Part shown: positions 54,957 to 64,000 of the stretch, one piece after another
How the letters are laid out: each line of letters starts with the position of its first letter
Position numbering within the stretch: position 1 is the stretch's first letter
Assembly: GCF_003627965.1 (NCBI RefSeq)
Contig: NZ_RBWE01000001.1
Location: forward strand, 62,001-126,000
DNA from: Desulfofundulus salinus
GTDB lineage: Bacteria; Bacillota; Desulfotomaculia; Desulfotomaculales; Desulfovirgulaceae
Direction: 5' to 3'
Length of the DNA: 64,000 nt
Translations under genes and position numbers: made by a program
The notes under the pieces: generated by a model
The model's database searches: none
What the model was told of the DNA's origin: nothing
Seen by the model: only the letters and a program-made list of their open reading frames with translations

Positions 54957-55862
54957 ATGATGGGCGATTTTCAATACGGCGGGCAGGCCGTTATTGAGGG
55001 AGTAATGATGCGGGGACCGGCATTAAGGGCCGTGGCGGTGCGGCGGCCAGATGCCACCGTTGTTCTGGATACCAGGCCCGTGGGTTCCCTGGCTGCCCGG
55101 TTCCCCGTGCTGAAATGGCCCCTCGTCAGGGGAGTGGTGGTATTGATTGAATCCCTGGTCATGGGCCTGGAGGCCCTCTCCTTTTCGGCCAACCAGGCCG
55201 TGGGGGAGGAGGAGGAACTGAGCACCCGGGACATTGTTTTAACCCTGACAGTGGCCCTGGCTCTGGGGATATTTTTGTTCGTGATCCTGCCCGCCGGTCT
55301 CGCTCATTTCCTGGCCGGCTTTGTGCGGGGGGTTCTGGTCCAGAATTTTGTCGAAGGAGTAATTCGTTTGGGCGTCTTTCTCCTTTATGTGGCCTCAATT
55401 GGGATGCTGCCCGATATCCGGCGGGTCTTTCAGTACCACGGGGCTGAACACAAGGTGATCAATGCCTATGAGGCCGGCGAGGAGCTTACCGTGCCCAATG
55501 TACAGCGCTACTCCACCTTTCACCCCCGTTGCGGCACCAGTTTTATCCTCATAGTGCTGGTGGTAAGCATTTTTCTTTTCTCCCTGCTGGGTGAGCAGGT
55601 ACTCTGGTGGAGGATTACCTCCCGCATTTTGTTGTTGCCCGTACTGGCGGGAGTTTCCTATGAACTGTTAAAGCTTTCGGCCAGGTATCCCGATTTCTTC
55701 CTGTGCCGGCTTTTCATCGTTCCCGGCCGGTGGCTGCAGAGCCTGACCACCCGGGAGCCCGATAATGACCAGGTGGAAGTGGCCATCTCCGCCCTGGGAG
55801 CGGTGCTAGGAGGTGATGCAAGGCATGCTCGACAAACTGGACAGCCTGGAGCAGCGCTATGA
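54957..55862 (+). CDS. DUF1385-family membrane protein
   Basis: A 301-residue protein starting [21 protein letters not shown], the DUF1385 signature, with about four helices and the conserved [14 protein letters not shown]. Found widely in Firmicutes next to rpmE and prfA; function unknown. Its 3' end overlaps prfA by 38 bp, so the two are translationally coupled. Confidence 0.88.
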   Translation: MMGDFQYGGQAVIEGVMMRGPALRAVAVRRPDATVVLDTRPVGSLAARFPVLKWPLVRGVVVLIESLVMGLEALSFSANQAVGEEEELSTRDIVLTLTVALALGIFLFVILPAGLAHFLAGFVRGVLVQNFVEGVIRLGVFLLYVASIGMLPDIRRVFQYHGAEHKVINAYEAGEELTVPNVQRYSTFHPRCGTSFILIVLVVSIFLFSLLGEQVLWWRITSRILLLPVLAGVSYELLKLSARYPDFFLCRLFIVPGRWLQSLTTREPDNDQVEVAISALGAVLGGDARHARQTGQPGAAL

Positions 55863-56898
55863 GGAATTGAGCAACTTGATTGCCGACCCGGAAGTAATTA
55901 ACGACCGGGCGCGCTGGCAGCAATATGTCAAGGCCCATGCGGAACTGGAAGAGATAGTCGGCGTGTACCGTGAGTATAAAAAGGTGTGCCGGGACATCCA
56001 GGAAGCAAAGGAACTCTTGAGGGAAAAGCTGGAGCCGGATTTCCGGGAGCTGGTGGAGACGGAGCTTGAGGCGCAGGAGGAGAAGAAAGAGGAACTGGAG
56101 CACAAATTAAAAGTGCTGCTGCTGCCCAGGGACCCCAATGATGAGAAGAACGTCATTATGGAAATACGCGCCGGTACCGGGGGGGAGGAGGCGGCCCTTT
56201 TTGCCGCCGACCTGTTTCGCATGTACACCCGGTATGCCGAGCGCCAGGGCTGGAAAATTGATTTGATGAATACCAGCTACACCGATCTGGGCGGTATCAA
56301 GGAAGTCATCTTTCTCATCGAGGGCAAGGGGGCTTACAGCAAGTTGAAGTTTGAAAGCGGCGTGCACCGGGTGCAGCGGGTGCCCACCACCGAGTCGGGG
56401 GGGCGCATCCATACTTCTGCCGCGACGGTGGCCGTCCTGCCGGAAGCTGAGGAAGTGGATGTGGAGATCAACCCCAACGACCTGCGCATAGATGTCTTTT
56501 GTTCCACCGGGCCGGGTGGCCAGTCGGTGAACACAACCCAGTCCGCGGTGCGCATTACCCACCTGCCCACGGGAATCGTGGTCTCCTGCCAGGATGAAAA
56601 AAGCCAGCACAAAAACAAGGAAAAGGCCATGCGGGTCCTGCGGGCCCGTTTGCTGGACCGGTTGCAGGAGGAGCAACAGCAAAAAATTGCCTCCGCCCGC
56701 CGCTCCATGGTCGGTACCGGGGACCGCAGCGAGCGGATCCGCACTTATAACTTTCCGCAAAACCGCGTCACCGACCACCGCATCGGTTTAACCATCCACC
56801 GCCTTGAGGAAGTGCTCATGGGCGAGCTGGATGAAATTATCGACGCCCTGGTCACCACGGATCAGGCCCGGCGCCTGCAGCAGGTGGATAACGCATAA
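55825..56898 (+). CDS. prfA: Peptide chain release factor 1
   Basis: A 357-residue release factor that reads UAA and UAG. It has the GGQ motif in [20 protein letters not shown] and an RF1-type anticodon region around [21 protein letters not shown] 55825 with GGAGGTGA at 55808-55815 is preferred over GTG 55813. Confidence 0.96.
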   Translation: MLDKLDSLEQRYEELSNLIADPEVINDRARWQQYVKAHAELEEIVGVYREYKKVCRDIQEAKELLREKLEPDFRELVETELEAQEEKKEELEHKLKVLLLPRDPNDEKNVIMEIRAGTGGEEAALFAADLFRMYTRYAERQGWKIDLMNTSYTDLGGIKEVIFLIEGKGAYSKLKFESGVHRVQRVPTTESGGRIHTSAATVAVLPEAEEVDVEINPNDLRIDVFCSTGPGGQSVNTTQSAVRITHLPTGIVVSCQDEKSQHKNKEKAMRVLRARLLDRLQEEQQQKIASARRSMVGTGDRSERIRTYNFPQNRVTDHRIGLTIHRLEEVLMGELDEIIDALVTTDQARRLQQVDNA

Positions 56899-56915
56899 AT
56901 CGAGGGGAGTTTTTT

Positions 56916-57818
56916 ATGGATATTGCCACCGCCCTGGCCTTGGCCAGGGCTTTCCTGCACCAGAAGGGCATTGACGCCGCACCCCTGGAGGCGGAGGTGC
57001 TCTTAGCCCATGTTACCGGCACGGACCGGGTGGGTTTATACCGGGATGCCAACCGCCCCCTCACCGTGGAGGAGGAAGGGAAATTCCAGGAGCTGCTGCA
57101 AAGACGCGCCGCCGGGGAACCGGTGGCCTACCTGACGGGTTGCCGGGAGTTTATGGGGCTTTCCTTTCGGGTTACCCGGGATGTGCTCATTCCCCGTCCG
57201 GAAACGGAGCTTTTGGTGGAGGTGGCCCTCGAGCTGTTGACCGGCGGGGCGGTGCCGGATGAAGAGCGGCTTTTACTGGCTGATGTGGGCACGGGGAGCG
57301 GAGCCATTGCCGTCAGCCTGGCCCACTACCTGGGTAAGGGTACCATCTATGCCACCGACATTTCCCCGGCGGCCCTGGCGGTGGCCGCCGAAAACGCCCG
57401 GCGGCACCGGGTAGCTGGCCGTATCATCTTTTTGGCCGGGGACTTGCTGTCCCCGCTGCAAAAAGTCCTTCCACCCGGCAGCCTGTCCCTGGTGGCCGCC
57501 AACCTGCCCTATATACCCTCTGACGAAATCAAAAAGCTGATGCCAGATGTGGCCCGCCATGAGCCGCACCTGGCTTTAGACGGCGGCCGTGACGGCCTGG
57601 AGCTCTACCGGCGCCTGGTTCCCCAGGCCCGGGAGCTGCTGGCGCCGGGAGGGTACCTGCTCATGGAGATCGACCCCTCCCAGGCTCCCCTCATGTCCCG
57701 GCTGCTTCCGGAAGGCGCCTGGCGCTACCGGGTGCGGCGGGACCTGGCCGGCCGGGAGCGGCTGGTGGTAGCACAAAAGAAGGCCGCCGGCCCTATGGAA
57801 AGGCCGTCCACGCGGTGA
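56916..57818 (+). CDS. prmC: Release factor glutamine methyltransferase
   Basis: A 300-residue SAM methyltransferase that methylates the GGQ glutamine of release factors. It has an N-terminal helical domain, then DVGTGSGAIAVSLAHYL and the catalytic AANLPYIPSDE (an NLPY form of the usual NPPY). It follows prfA by 17 bp and overlaps the convergent transporter gene by 26 bp. Confidence 0.94.
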   Translation: MDIATALALARAFLHQKGIDAAPLEAEVLLAHVTGTDRVGLYRDANRPLTVEEEGKFQELLQRRAAGEPVAYLTGCREFMGLSFRVTRDVLIPRPETELLVEVALELLTGGAVPDEERLLLADVGTGSGAIAVSLAHYLGKGTIYATDISPAALAVAAENARRHRVAGRIIFLAGDLLSPLQKVLPPGSLSLVAANLPYIPSDEIKKLMPDVARHEPHLALDGGRDGLELYRRLVPQARELLAPGGYLLMEIDPSQAPLMSRLLPEGAWRYRVRRDLAGRERLVVAQKKAAGPMERPSTR

Positions 57819-58578
57819 GTACACCAATGAAAACGATTAGCACGCCGCTGGTCACCGTGAGCCAGCGCCAGCTGCGCTGCCCCAGCATGTTCTGAGCCAG
57901 GTTGGAAAGCTTCACGAAAAGCAGTCCCACACCCACCAGGGCCAGTGCCCCTCCCAGCCCAAAGGCCAGGACAAGGCTTAACCCCGCCAGGGGGGTGCCG
58001 CTGCCGATGGAGAGCAGCATTACCGTCAAAGCCCCCGGACAGGGGACCAGACCGTTTGTGACTCCCACCAGTAACAGCCCCCAGCGGTCCCGGCGTACTC
58101 CGGCTCCCACCGGCAGGTATCCCGGCCGGCCGCAGTGGGGGCAGCAGCCACCCCGAGTAAAAAGCAGCCGCAGGCCGATAAAAGCAATGAGCACGCCCGA
58201 GATCAGCTGCAGCCACACTTCCAGTTCCTGCCGGGGCATTCCCGCCGTCGCCACGGTGAGCCAGGTGACCCAGCGGGCGCCCATGGCCAGGACCAGCACC
58301 ACCAGGGTATGGGTGACCGCCGTGATCAGCCCCAATAGCAGTGCATCTACAGCCCGTCCCCGGGAAAGAACCAGGTAGGTCCCCATAATGCCCTTACCGT
58401 GTCCCGGTTCCAGGGCATGCAGGAGGCCCAGGCCAAAGGCCGATAAATGGGTAACACCAAAAGTCAAGCCCCTCACCCCGACCGCAAGAATTCCCCGTTT
58501 ATGCCGCTTATACAACTGCCACAGGACACTACAGCATATTCCCCGGATACCATTTTTTAGAACAGCGGTTCTTGACAA
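57793..58578 (-). CDS. NicO/RcnA-like metal transporter
   Basis: A protein of up to 261 residues with about six helices and the motif GLLHALEPGHGKGIMGTYLV, typical of the NicO nickel/cobalt family. A cytoplasmic loop holds GGCCPHCG, a possible metal site, and a later segment reads GLVPCPGALTVMLLSIG. The start is uncertain: the TTG at 58578 overlaps the -35 of the divergent zur promoter, so a start further in is possible. It may pump out or take up a transition metal. Confidence 0.8.
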   Translation of the reverse strand: MSRTAVLKNGIRGICCSVLWQLYKRHKRGILAVGVRGLTFGVTHLSAFGLGLLHALEPGHGKGIMGTYLVLSRGRAVDALLLGLITAVTHTLVVLVLAMGARWVTWLTVATAGMPRQELEVWLQLISGVLIAFIGLRLLFTRGGCCPHCGRPGYLPVGAGVRRDRWGLLLVGVTNGLVPCPGALTVMLLSIGSGTPLAGLSLVLAFGLGGALALVGVGLLFVKLSNLAQNMLGQRSWRWLTVTSGVLIVFIGVLTAWTAFP

Positions 58579-58600
58579 AAGACAGGTTATTTGATTAAAT
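58572..58600 (+). promoter_or_regulatory. Probable promoter of zur
   Basis: TTGACA (58572-58577) and TTAAAT (58595-58600), 17-bp spacer, with AT-rich sequence around it where a Fur-type regulator could bind. I could not align a clear Zur box. Confidence 0.5.
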
Positions 58601-58647
58601 AATAAAAACTAGTACATTGGAATGATTCTGATCTGGGAGGCATACCT

Positions 58648-59073
58648 ATGAAACTGGAGGATGCGCTGCTCAAGCTCAGGGAACAGGGTGTGCGCCTGAC
58701 ACCCCAGCGTCAGGAGGTGTTGCGCGTTTTAATTGAGGATGCAGATAAGGAAGAACACTTCAGCGCCGAGGAAATCTGGCGCCGGGTTCAGAGGCGCTAC
58801 GCCAGTGTCAGCTTTGACACCATTTACCGCACCCTGCGCCTTTTAACCCGCTGCGGCCTGGCCAGTGAACTGGATTTCTCTGACGGCTGCCGGCGCTTTG
58901 AGTTTGCCGGCAATGGGCACCACCACCATCTGGTTTGCCTGAAATGCGGCCGGGCTGAGGAACTGCCCTTATGCCCGGAGGAGTGCCTGGCCCGGGTGCA
59001 GGTAGAAAGACCCGGGTTTAAAGTTACCGGCCATGCGTTTGAAATCTACGGATATTGCCAGAGATGTCAGTAA
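58648..59073 (+). CDS. zur: Fur-family regulator, probably Zur
   Basis: A 141-residue Fur-type repressor with an N-terminal winged helix (RLTPQRQEVLRVLIEDADKEEHFSAEEIW) and a C-terminal dimer domain with GNGHHHHLVCLKCGRAEELPLCPEEC and a final CQRC, the structural zinc cysteines. The zinc ABC genes that follow make a zinc-sensing role most likely, but PerR or Fur cannot be fully ruled out from the sequence. Confidence 0.85.
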   Translation: MKLEDALLKLREQGVRLTPQRQEVLRVLIEDADKEEHFSAEEIWRRVQRRYASVSFDTIYRTLRLLTRCGLASELDFSDGCRRFEFAGNGHHHHLVCLKCGRAEELPLCPEECLARVQVERPGFKVTGHAFEIYGYCQRCQ

Positions 59074-59119
59074 ATACTAACCAGAATTAATCATACGGTC
59101 GGAGGGAAGTTTATCCGTA

Positions 59120-60100
59120 ATGATCTCCGGGGGGGTTGGGTACTTGAAACCAAAGGGGCCTTTTTTGCTTCTTGCGGGCTTGTTATTACTCATCCTATCC
59201 GCTTGCAGCACCACTGCCGCCTCCGGCCCGCCGGGGGAGGAAAAAATAGCAGTGGTGACCACTGTCTATCCCCTTTACGATTTTGCCCGCCAGGTAGGAG
59301 GGGATAAGGTGGAGGTCACCAGGCTCTTGCCTGCCGGCGCGGAGCCCCACGACTGGGAACCGACGCCCAAAGATATGGTTACCCTTACCCGGGCAAAGGT
59401 TTTCATCTATAACGGCGCCGGCCTGGAACCCTGGGTCCAGCGGCAGCTGGGCATGCTTGCCGGAAAAGGGATAAAAGTGGTCGAGGCCAGCCGCGGCCTG
59501 GATCTTATTTCCGGCACCCCGGAGCACGGCCATGAACACCACAAGGGCGAGGAAAAGGCAGGGCCTGCCGGTGTGGATCCCCATGTCTGGCTGGATCCGG
59601 TGCTGGCACAGGAAATGGTGCGGCATATACGGGATGCCTTTATCGCCGTGGATCCAGACAACGCATCCTACTATAAATCCCGGGCCGAAGAGTATATGGC
59701 CAAACTCCAGGCTCTTGACCGGGAATACCGGGAAGCCGCGCAAAGCTTCAAGAGCCGGGAGTTCGTTACCTCCCACGCGGCCTTTGGCTATCTGGCCCGG
59801 CGTTACGGGCTGCAACAGGTTTCGGTGATGGGCCTTTCTCCCGAGAGCGAGCCCGATCCGGCCCGCATGCGCGAGATTGTGGCCTTTTGCCGGGAACACG
59901 GGGTGAAGTACATTTTCTTTGAAACCCTGGTTAGCTCTAAAATATCCGAAACCCTGGCTCAAGAGGTGGGGGCCCAAACGCTGGTGCTTAACCCCATTGA
60001 AGGCCTGACCCCGGAGGAAGAAAGCCGGGGAGAAAATTACCTTTCCATCATGAGGCAAAACCTGGCCAACTTAAAGATTGCCCTGGGGGGTAAATCATGA
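59120..60100 (+). CDS. znuA: Zinc ABC transporter binding lipoprotein
   Basis: A 326-residue cluster A-I metal-binding lipoprotein with lipobox ILSAC and a histidine-rich loop EHGHEHHKGEE typical of zinc (not manganese) proteins. Metal-site residues appear in AEPHDWEPTPKD, DPHVWLDP and TSHAAFGYLARRYG. The start is ATG 59120, or TTG 59144 just before the signal peptide. It overlaps znuC by 4 bp. Confidence 0.9.
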   Translation: MISGGVGYLKPKGPFLLLAGLLLLILSACSTTAASGPPGEEKIAVVTTVYPLYDFARQVGGDKVEVTRLLPAGAEPHDWEPTPKDMVTLTRAKVFIYNGAGLEPWVQRQLGMLAGKGIKVVEASRGLDLISGTPEHGHEHHKGEEKAGPAGVDPHVWLDPVLAQEMVRHIRDAFIAVDPDNASYYKSRAEEYMAKLQALDREYREAAQSFKSREFVTSHAAFGYLARRYGLQQVSVMGLSPESEPDPARMREIVAFCREHGVKYIFFETLVSSKISETLAQEVGAQTLVLNPIEGLTPEEESRGENYLSIMRQNLANLKIALGGKS

Positions 60101-60867
60101 ACCCTGTAGTGGAAGTAAAGGATCTTTCCTTCAGCTACGGTGAGGAAATGGTTCTCGAACATATTAACCTTACCGTGGCCAGGGGGGATTTTCTCGCCCT
60201 GATGGGCCCCAACGGTTCGGGCAAGACTACCCTGGTAAAGTTGATCCTGGGCTTGTTAAAGCCCCTTTCCGGGGAGGTCAGGCTTTTTGGCAGCCCCGTA
60301 AACCGCTTTCGCCAGTGGCACCGGGTTGGCTACGTGCCCCAGAAGGCCACCAGTTTTGATACCCGTTTTCCGGCCACGGTGGAAGAAGTGGTTCTTACCG
60401 GCCGTTTTGGCCTCCTGGGCCCGGGGCGCCGCCCGGGGAAGGACGACCGCCGGGCAGTGGAGGAAACCCTGGAACTGGTAGGGCTGGCCGGTGCCGGACA
60501 CCGGACCGTTGGCAACCTTTCCGGCGGGCAACAGCAGCGGGTGTTTATTGCCCGGGCACTGGTGGGCAAGCCCGAATTGCTGGTGCTGGACGAACCGGTG
60601 GTGGGTTTGGACAGCCGGGCGCTTGATTCCTTTTATACTTTGCTGGAGCGCCTCAACCGGGATATGGGTATCACCCTGGTCACCGTGTCCCACGATACCG
60701 GCACCGTGGCCCGCCGGGTGGGCAAAGTGGCCTGCATCAACCGCTGCCTGATCTGCCACGGTGTCCCATCCCAGGTACTGACCACCGCCAACCTGACCCG
60801 TCTTTACGGGATACCGGTCCGGCGGGTAGTGCACGGCCACCAGACAACGCCGCACCTAAGAAGCTGA
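60097..60867 (+). CDS. znuC: Zinc ABC transporter ATPase
   Basis: A 256-residue ATPase with Walker A GPNGSGKTT, signature LSGGQQQR and Walker B ELLVLDEPVVGLD. It powers zinc uptake with ZnuB. ATG 60097 overlaps the znuA stop. Confidence 0.92.
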   Translation: MNPVVEVKDLSFSYGEEMVLEHINLTVARGDFLALMGPNGSGKTTLVKLILGLLKPLSGEVRLFGSPVNRFRQWHRVGYVPQKATSFDTRFPATVEEVVLTGRFGLLGPGRRPGKDDRRAVEETLELVGLAGAGHRTVGNLSGGQQQRVFIARALVGKPELLVLDEPVVGLDSRALDSFYTLLERLNRDMGITLVTVSHDTGTVARRVGKVACINRCLICHGVPSQVLTTANLTRLYGIPVRRVVHGHQTTPHLRS

Positions 60868-60892
60868 CTCACAATAAAGAAGGGGATTCATT

Positions 60893-61777
60893 ATGGGGGA
60901 AATTTTCTCATACGATTTTATGGTCCGGGCGCTACTGGCTGGTTTGGTGGTGGGCATCCTCTGCCCGGCGGCAGGCGTGTTTCTGGTCATGCGCCGGTAC
61001 GCCTTTATGGCCGACACCCTGGCTCACGTATCCCTGGCCGGGGTGGCGCTGGGCATGATCCTGGGCATTTCCCCGTCCCTGACCACTCTGGCCGTGGCCC
61101 TGGCGGCCGCCCTGGGTATCGAACGCCTGCGGGCCGCCGGACGGTTGCACGGGGAGGCCGTCCTGGCCCTGATGATGAGCAGCGGCCTGGCCCTGGCCGT
61201 GGTCCTGATCAGCCTGGCACGGGGCTTTAACGTGGACATTATGGGCTACCTTTTCGGCAGCATTCTGACCGTAGGTCCCGGGGATTTACTCCTTATCATG
61301 GTGGTAGGGGCGGTAGTGCTGGGGTTACTGGCCTTTTTCTATAAAGAGTTGTTTTTTATCTCCTTTGACGGGGAATGCGCCCGGGTGGCCGGTTTGCCGG
61401 TGGACCGCCTGAATGTGCTCTTCATCCTGCTGGTGGCCCTGACCGTATCCGTAGCCGCCAGGGTGGTGGGGATTTTGCTGGTCAGCGCCCTGATGGTCAT
61501 ACCGGTGCTTACCGCCCAGCTGCTTTCCGGCAGTTTCCGGCGCCTTTTCTGGCTTTCCCTGGTCCTGGGTGTAACGGTTTGCTTCTGGGGCCTGGTCCTT
61601 TCCTACCACCTGGGCACGGCACCCGGCGGTTCCATTGTACTGCTGGCGGCAGCGTTTTTCGTCCTGGTCCAGGGCGGCACGGCCGTCTGGCGTGCCCGGC
61701 AGCGCCGCCGCCTGCTCACTGGATCGGAAGAAAAACTCCCCCTGGTGAAGCTGGGGGAGCGTACGTCCGGACCATGA
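60893..61777 (+). CDS. znuB: Zinc ABC transporter permease
   Basis: A 294-residue permease of the ABC-3 family with about eight helices. It has the N-terminal segment CPAAGVFLVMRRYAFMADTL and the coupling region around ALMVIPVLTAQLLSGSF. It is 25 bp after znuC and ends the operon. Confidence 0.92.
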   Translation: MGEIFSYDFMVRALLAGLVVGILCPAAGVFLVMRRYAFMADTLAHVSLAGVALGMILGISPSLTTLAVALAAALGIERLRAAGRLHGEAVLALMMSSGLALAVVLISLARGFNVDIMGYLFGSILTVGPGDLLLIMVVGAVVLGLLAFFYKELFFISFDGECARVAGLPVDRLNVLFILLVALTVSVAARVVGILLVSALMVIPVLTAQLLSGSFRRLFWLSLVLGVTVCFWGLVLSYHLGTAPGGSIVLLAAAFFVLVQGGTAVWRARQRRRLLTGSEEKLPLVKLGERTSGP

Positions 61778-61847
61778 ATTCATGATTGTGTTTTCAGGCG
61801 ATGGATGTTTTTCACTTCCGCCTCCATGCGGGAGAAAGGGCGGAGAA

Positions 61848-62618
61848 CTATTTAATCACCAGCCGGCGCATCAGGTAGAGGGGCAGGGGAAACAGCACGG
61901 CGGTTAATGTCACCAGTCAGATGAAATCCCAGATTAAGCCGCTATGTACCTGGCCCAGCACCAGGCCGCGTGCCAGGTTGACCACGTGGTAAAGGGGGCT
62001 GGCCCAGGCCAGCGTTTGTATTATCCGGGGCAGGCCGCTCAAGGGGAAAAAGACGCCGGAAAAGAGAAAAAGGGGCGTCATGATCAGGGAGAAGAAGTAG
62101 TTGAAATTTTCCATGTTGGGCACCAGCCCCGTCCAGATCATGGAAAGAACGGCAAATAAAAGCCCCGCCACGGCCAGCACCGGGGGCACCAGCAGCGCCC
62201 AGGGCGAGGCCACCAGGCCCAGGGCCAGGATGACCACCAGGATCACCGAGCCGTAGAGGACACTTTTAAAAGTGCCGTACAGTATTTCGGCCACAATTAC
62301 ATCGTCTATGCTCACCGGGGTGGCCACCATGGCGTGAAAGGTTTTCTGGTATTCCATGCGCACAAAGGTGCCGTAGGTGCACTCGTAACTGGTGGCGAAC
62401 ATGGCCGAGGAGGCCACCAGGCCGGGGGCCAGGTAATGCAGGTAAGGCAGCCCTTCCATGGGTTTTACGTAGGCGCCCAGCCCCAGTCCCAGCGCCGCAA
62501 TGTACAGGAGGGGTTCAAAGAAGTTAAATGAAAGGTTTGTTTTCCAGTTGCGGCTGAACACGATCAGGTGGCGGCGCAGCACCTGCCATACCAGGGGGGA
62601 AGTGTCAATCGACCTCAA
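61848..62618 (-). CDS. ABC-2 permease (NodJ-like) with an in-frame stop
   Basis: Translation from TTG 62618 gives a 233-residue ABC-2 permease of the NodJ type with six helices, ending WDFI at a TGA (61917-61919). The same frame continues for 22 more codons (LVTLTAVLFPLPLYLMRRLV then IK) to a TAG at 61848. That stretch is exactly the usual C-terminal helix and tail of the family. So a nonsense change (or sequence error) seems to have cut off the last helix. It overlaps the ATPase gene by 4 bp. Whether the short form works is unknown. Confidence 0.75.
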
Positions 62619-63586
62619 GAATGCAACCCCCTTCCGGTGAGCTTTAAAAACACGTCCTCCAGGGTGGCGGGGCGCAGCAACAGGTGGGAAAAACGCACGG
62701 GCATGGACTGCAAAACCTTTAGCAGCGCCTGGCCGTTATCCCGGGGGAAAAGGAATAGGTTATCCCCCACCGCCAGGTGGTCCCGGAGCAGTTGTTTAGT
62801 CCGGCCCACAACCATTTTTATCGTATCATCGCAGTTGACCGCTGGCTGGAACTGTTCGGCGTACTCCATCCGGCCCAGGCCCACCTCCACCACTTCCCGC
62901 CCAATGTGTTTGGCCACCAGCCCGCCGGGATCCCCTTCCTCCAGGATTTCCCCTTTGTCCATGATTACCAGGCGGTCGCAGAGCTGGCTGGCCTCCTCCA
63001 GGTAATGGGTGGTCAGCAGCAGGGTCACCCCCCGCTCTTTCAGGCGGCGCAGGCGCTGCCAGACCAGGTGGCGCGCCTGGGGGTCGAGCCCGGTGGTGGG
63101 TTCGTCCAGGATCACCAGGTCGGGGTTATTGATCAGCGCCCGGGCGATGGTGAGGCGGCGTTTCATTCCCCCGGACAGGCGGTCCACCCGGTCTTGAGCC
63201 CGGTCGGCCAGGTCGAAAAACTCCAGCAGTTCCATGGCACGGGCGCGGGCAGTGGACGCCGGGATGCGGAAATAATTGGCGTAGACCAGCAGGTTTTGCA
63301 TCACCTTTAAATCCGGGTCCAGGTTGTTTTCCTGGGGCACCACTCCCAGGCGGCTTTTTATTTCCCGGGACTTTTTTTGTACATCCATGCCCAGGACGGT
63401 GAGCCTCCCGGATGTAACGGGGGACAGGCAGTAGATCATGTTCACGGTAGTGGTTTTCCCCGCCCCGTTGGGGCCGAGAAAGCCGAAGCATTCCCGGGGC
63501 CGCACGCGAAAGTCGATGCCGCGTACGGCCACTTTACCGTTATATTCCTTGGTTAGTTTTTCAGCAACTATAACATCCATATCCAT
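62615..63586 (-). CDS. ABC-2 transporter ATPase (NodI-like)
   Basis: A 323-residue ATPase with Walker A GPNGAGKTT, signature LSGGMKRRL and Walker B DLVILDEPTTGLDPQ, plus a C-terminal tail of ~90 residues seen in NodI/DrrA-type exporters. The start MDMDVIV (complement ending at 63586) is preferred over an upstream in-frame ATG at 63625. It works with the following permease; substrate unknown. Confidence 0.9.
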   Translation of the reverse strand: MDMDVIVAEKLTKEYNGKVAVRGIDFRVRPRECFGFLGPNGAGKTTTVNMIYCLSPVTSGRLTVLGMDVQKKSREIKSRLGVVPQENNLDPDLKVMQNLLVYANYFRIPASTARARAMELLEFFDLADRAQDRVDRLSGGMKRRLTIARALINNPDLVILDEPTTGLDPQARHLVWQRLRRLKERGVTLLLTTHYLEEASQLCDRLVIMDKGEILEEGDPGGLVAKHIGREVVEVGLGRMEYAEQFQPAVNCDDTIKMVVGRTKQLLRDHLAVGDNLFLFPRDNGQALLKVLQSMPVRFSHLLLRPATLEDVFLKLTGRGLHS

Positions 63587-63720
63587 AAAACTTGAATGTC
63601 TCCCCTGCTGAATCAATCTTAACAATCCGGTCCGTTTCCTCCTCCGTATCTATTGTATTACAAAACAACTTTCCCATCCATTGGTTTTCCGTCTGTAAGG
63701 GTTGTATCTTTTGGGCGCCA

Positions 63721-63748
63721 TTTTGTGGTATACTTTTTGTGGTATACT
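63721..63748 (+). promoter_or_regulatory. Tandem 14-bp repeat carrying two -10 boxes
   Basis: TTTTGTGGTATACT occurs twice in tandem (63721-63734, 63735-63748), each with a -10-like TATACT, just before the Sua5 gene. No good -35 is seen for either. Confidence 0.55.
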
Positions 63749-63781
63749 AACCGGCAAAGTTTCCAAAACGAAGGTGTTACC

Positions 63782-64000
63782 ATGGAGCGATCGAAGAATC
63801 CGGCGGGGCGGACGGCGTACTGGCGGGTGGATCCTGCCAGACCCGATCCCGGGATCATGGCCCGGGCCGGGTTAATTTTGCGTCAGGGTGGGCTCGTGGC
63901 CTTTCCCACCGAAACGGTTTACGGCCTGGGAGCCAATGCCCTGGATGCCCTTGCCGTAGCCCGCATCTTTGAAGCCAAGGGGCGTCCCCAGGACAACCCC
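63782..64000 (+). CDS. Sua5/TsaC threonylcarbamoyl-AMP synthase, 3' end missing
   Basis: The first 73 codons of a Sua5/YwlC/TsaC protein run off the window edge. LRQGGLVAFPTETVYGLGAN and the KGRPQDNP motif are typical. The enzyme makes threonylcarbamoyl-AMP for the t6A modification of tRNAs reading ANN codons. GAAGGTG precedes ATG 63782. Confidence 0.93.
   Translation, partial: MERSKNPAGRTAYWRVDPARPDPGIMARAGLILRQGGLVAFPTETVYGLGANALDALAVARIFEAKGRPQDNP

Noticed and set aside
61917-61919. TGA as a selenocysteine codon in the ABC permease
   Set aside because: No redox-type context and the position is in a hydrophobic tail; a nonsense change or error is simpler.
63658-63858. 66-codon minus-strand frame before Sua5
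   Set aside because: Lies across the tandem promoter repeat and opposite the Sua5 start; no domain.

Overview
The window reads as chromosome of a Gram-positive, spore-forming, sulfate-reducing Firmicute of the Desulfotomaculum/Desulfofundulus/Pelotomaculum type. This is inferred from dissimilatory sulfite reductase genes of the reduced Gram-positive layout (dsrAB-dsrD...dsrMK, dsrC, no dsrJOP seen), spore germination genes sleB-ypeB, a Spo0F-like regulator, a T-box leader, frequent GTG/TTG starts with strong GGAGG-type ribosome binding sites, and high G+C content. No rRNA, tRNA or CRISPR array was seen.

Bases 1-12.8 kb: the end of a gluzincin-type peptidase, murA, rlmH, then the sulfite reduction locus: ferredoxin, dsrA, dsrB, dsrD, three little-described genes (TPR protein, FmdB-like zinc ribbon, zinc-ribbon/HEAT protein), dsrM, dsrK, dsrC with its own promoter, and a CobB/CbiA-type amidase (dsrN). 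Together they reduce sulfite to sulfide, with DsrC carrying sulfur to the membrane complex DsrMK.

12.9-22.9 kb: an OmpR-type two-component system, a lipoprotein, a MacAB-like exporter (ATPase, adaptor, FtsX permease), two small envelope proteins (one with paired histidines like a b-type cytochrome), a decayed M23 peptidase fragment, a rhodanese-MauE-rhodanese operon on the minus strand, and a Spy/CpxP-like protein. Three promoters in this stretch carry TTCACA-type repeats spaced exactly 11 bp, which suggests that the response regulator controls the whole block.

23.2-35.1 kb: sleB-ypeB, then a T-box leader in front of an Lrp-type regulator, an aminotransferase, a sodium:solute symporter, a phenylacetate-CoA ligase, indolepyruvate:ferredoxin oxidoreductase (iorAB) and a DASS-type anion transporter. 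This looks like uptake and oxidation of amino acids through 2-oxo acids to acyl-CoA. Palindromic repeat elements sit in several gaps.

35.2-40.7 kb: accessory region with a strong promoter over a non-coding stretch, an IS1634-like transposase whose first catalytic Asp seems lost, a CBS-domain protein, a TauE/SafE-type transporter, an unknown membrane protein and a 57-residue membrane protein, dotted with GTAGTGACAA repeats.

40.9-58 kb: housekeeping genes: DUF1934, argS, XapX, pyrG, sppA, Yip1-like, spo0F, unknown zinc ribbon, fba, tal, DUF2062, rho, LysM/M23 peptidase, radical SAM, GGDEF remnant, rpmE, DUF1385, prfA, prmC. The order pyrG-spo0F-fba-tal-rho-rpmE follows the classic Bacillus order.

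57.8-64 kb: a NicO-type metal transporter, zur-znuACB zinc uptake, an ABC-2 exporter whose permease has an in-frame stop near its end, and the start of a Sua5/TsaC gene cut by the window edge.
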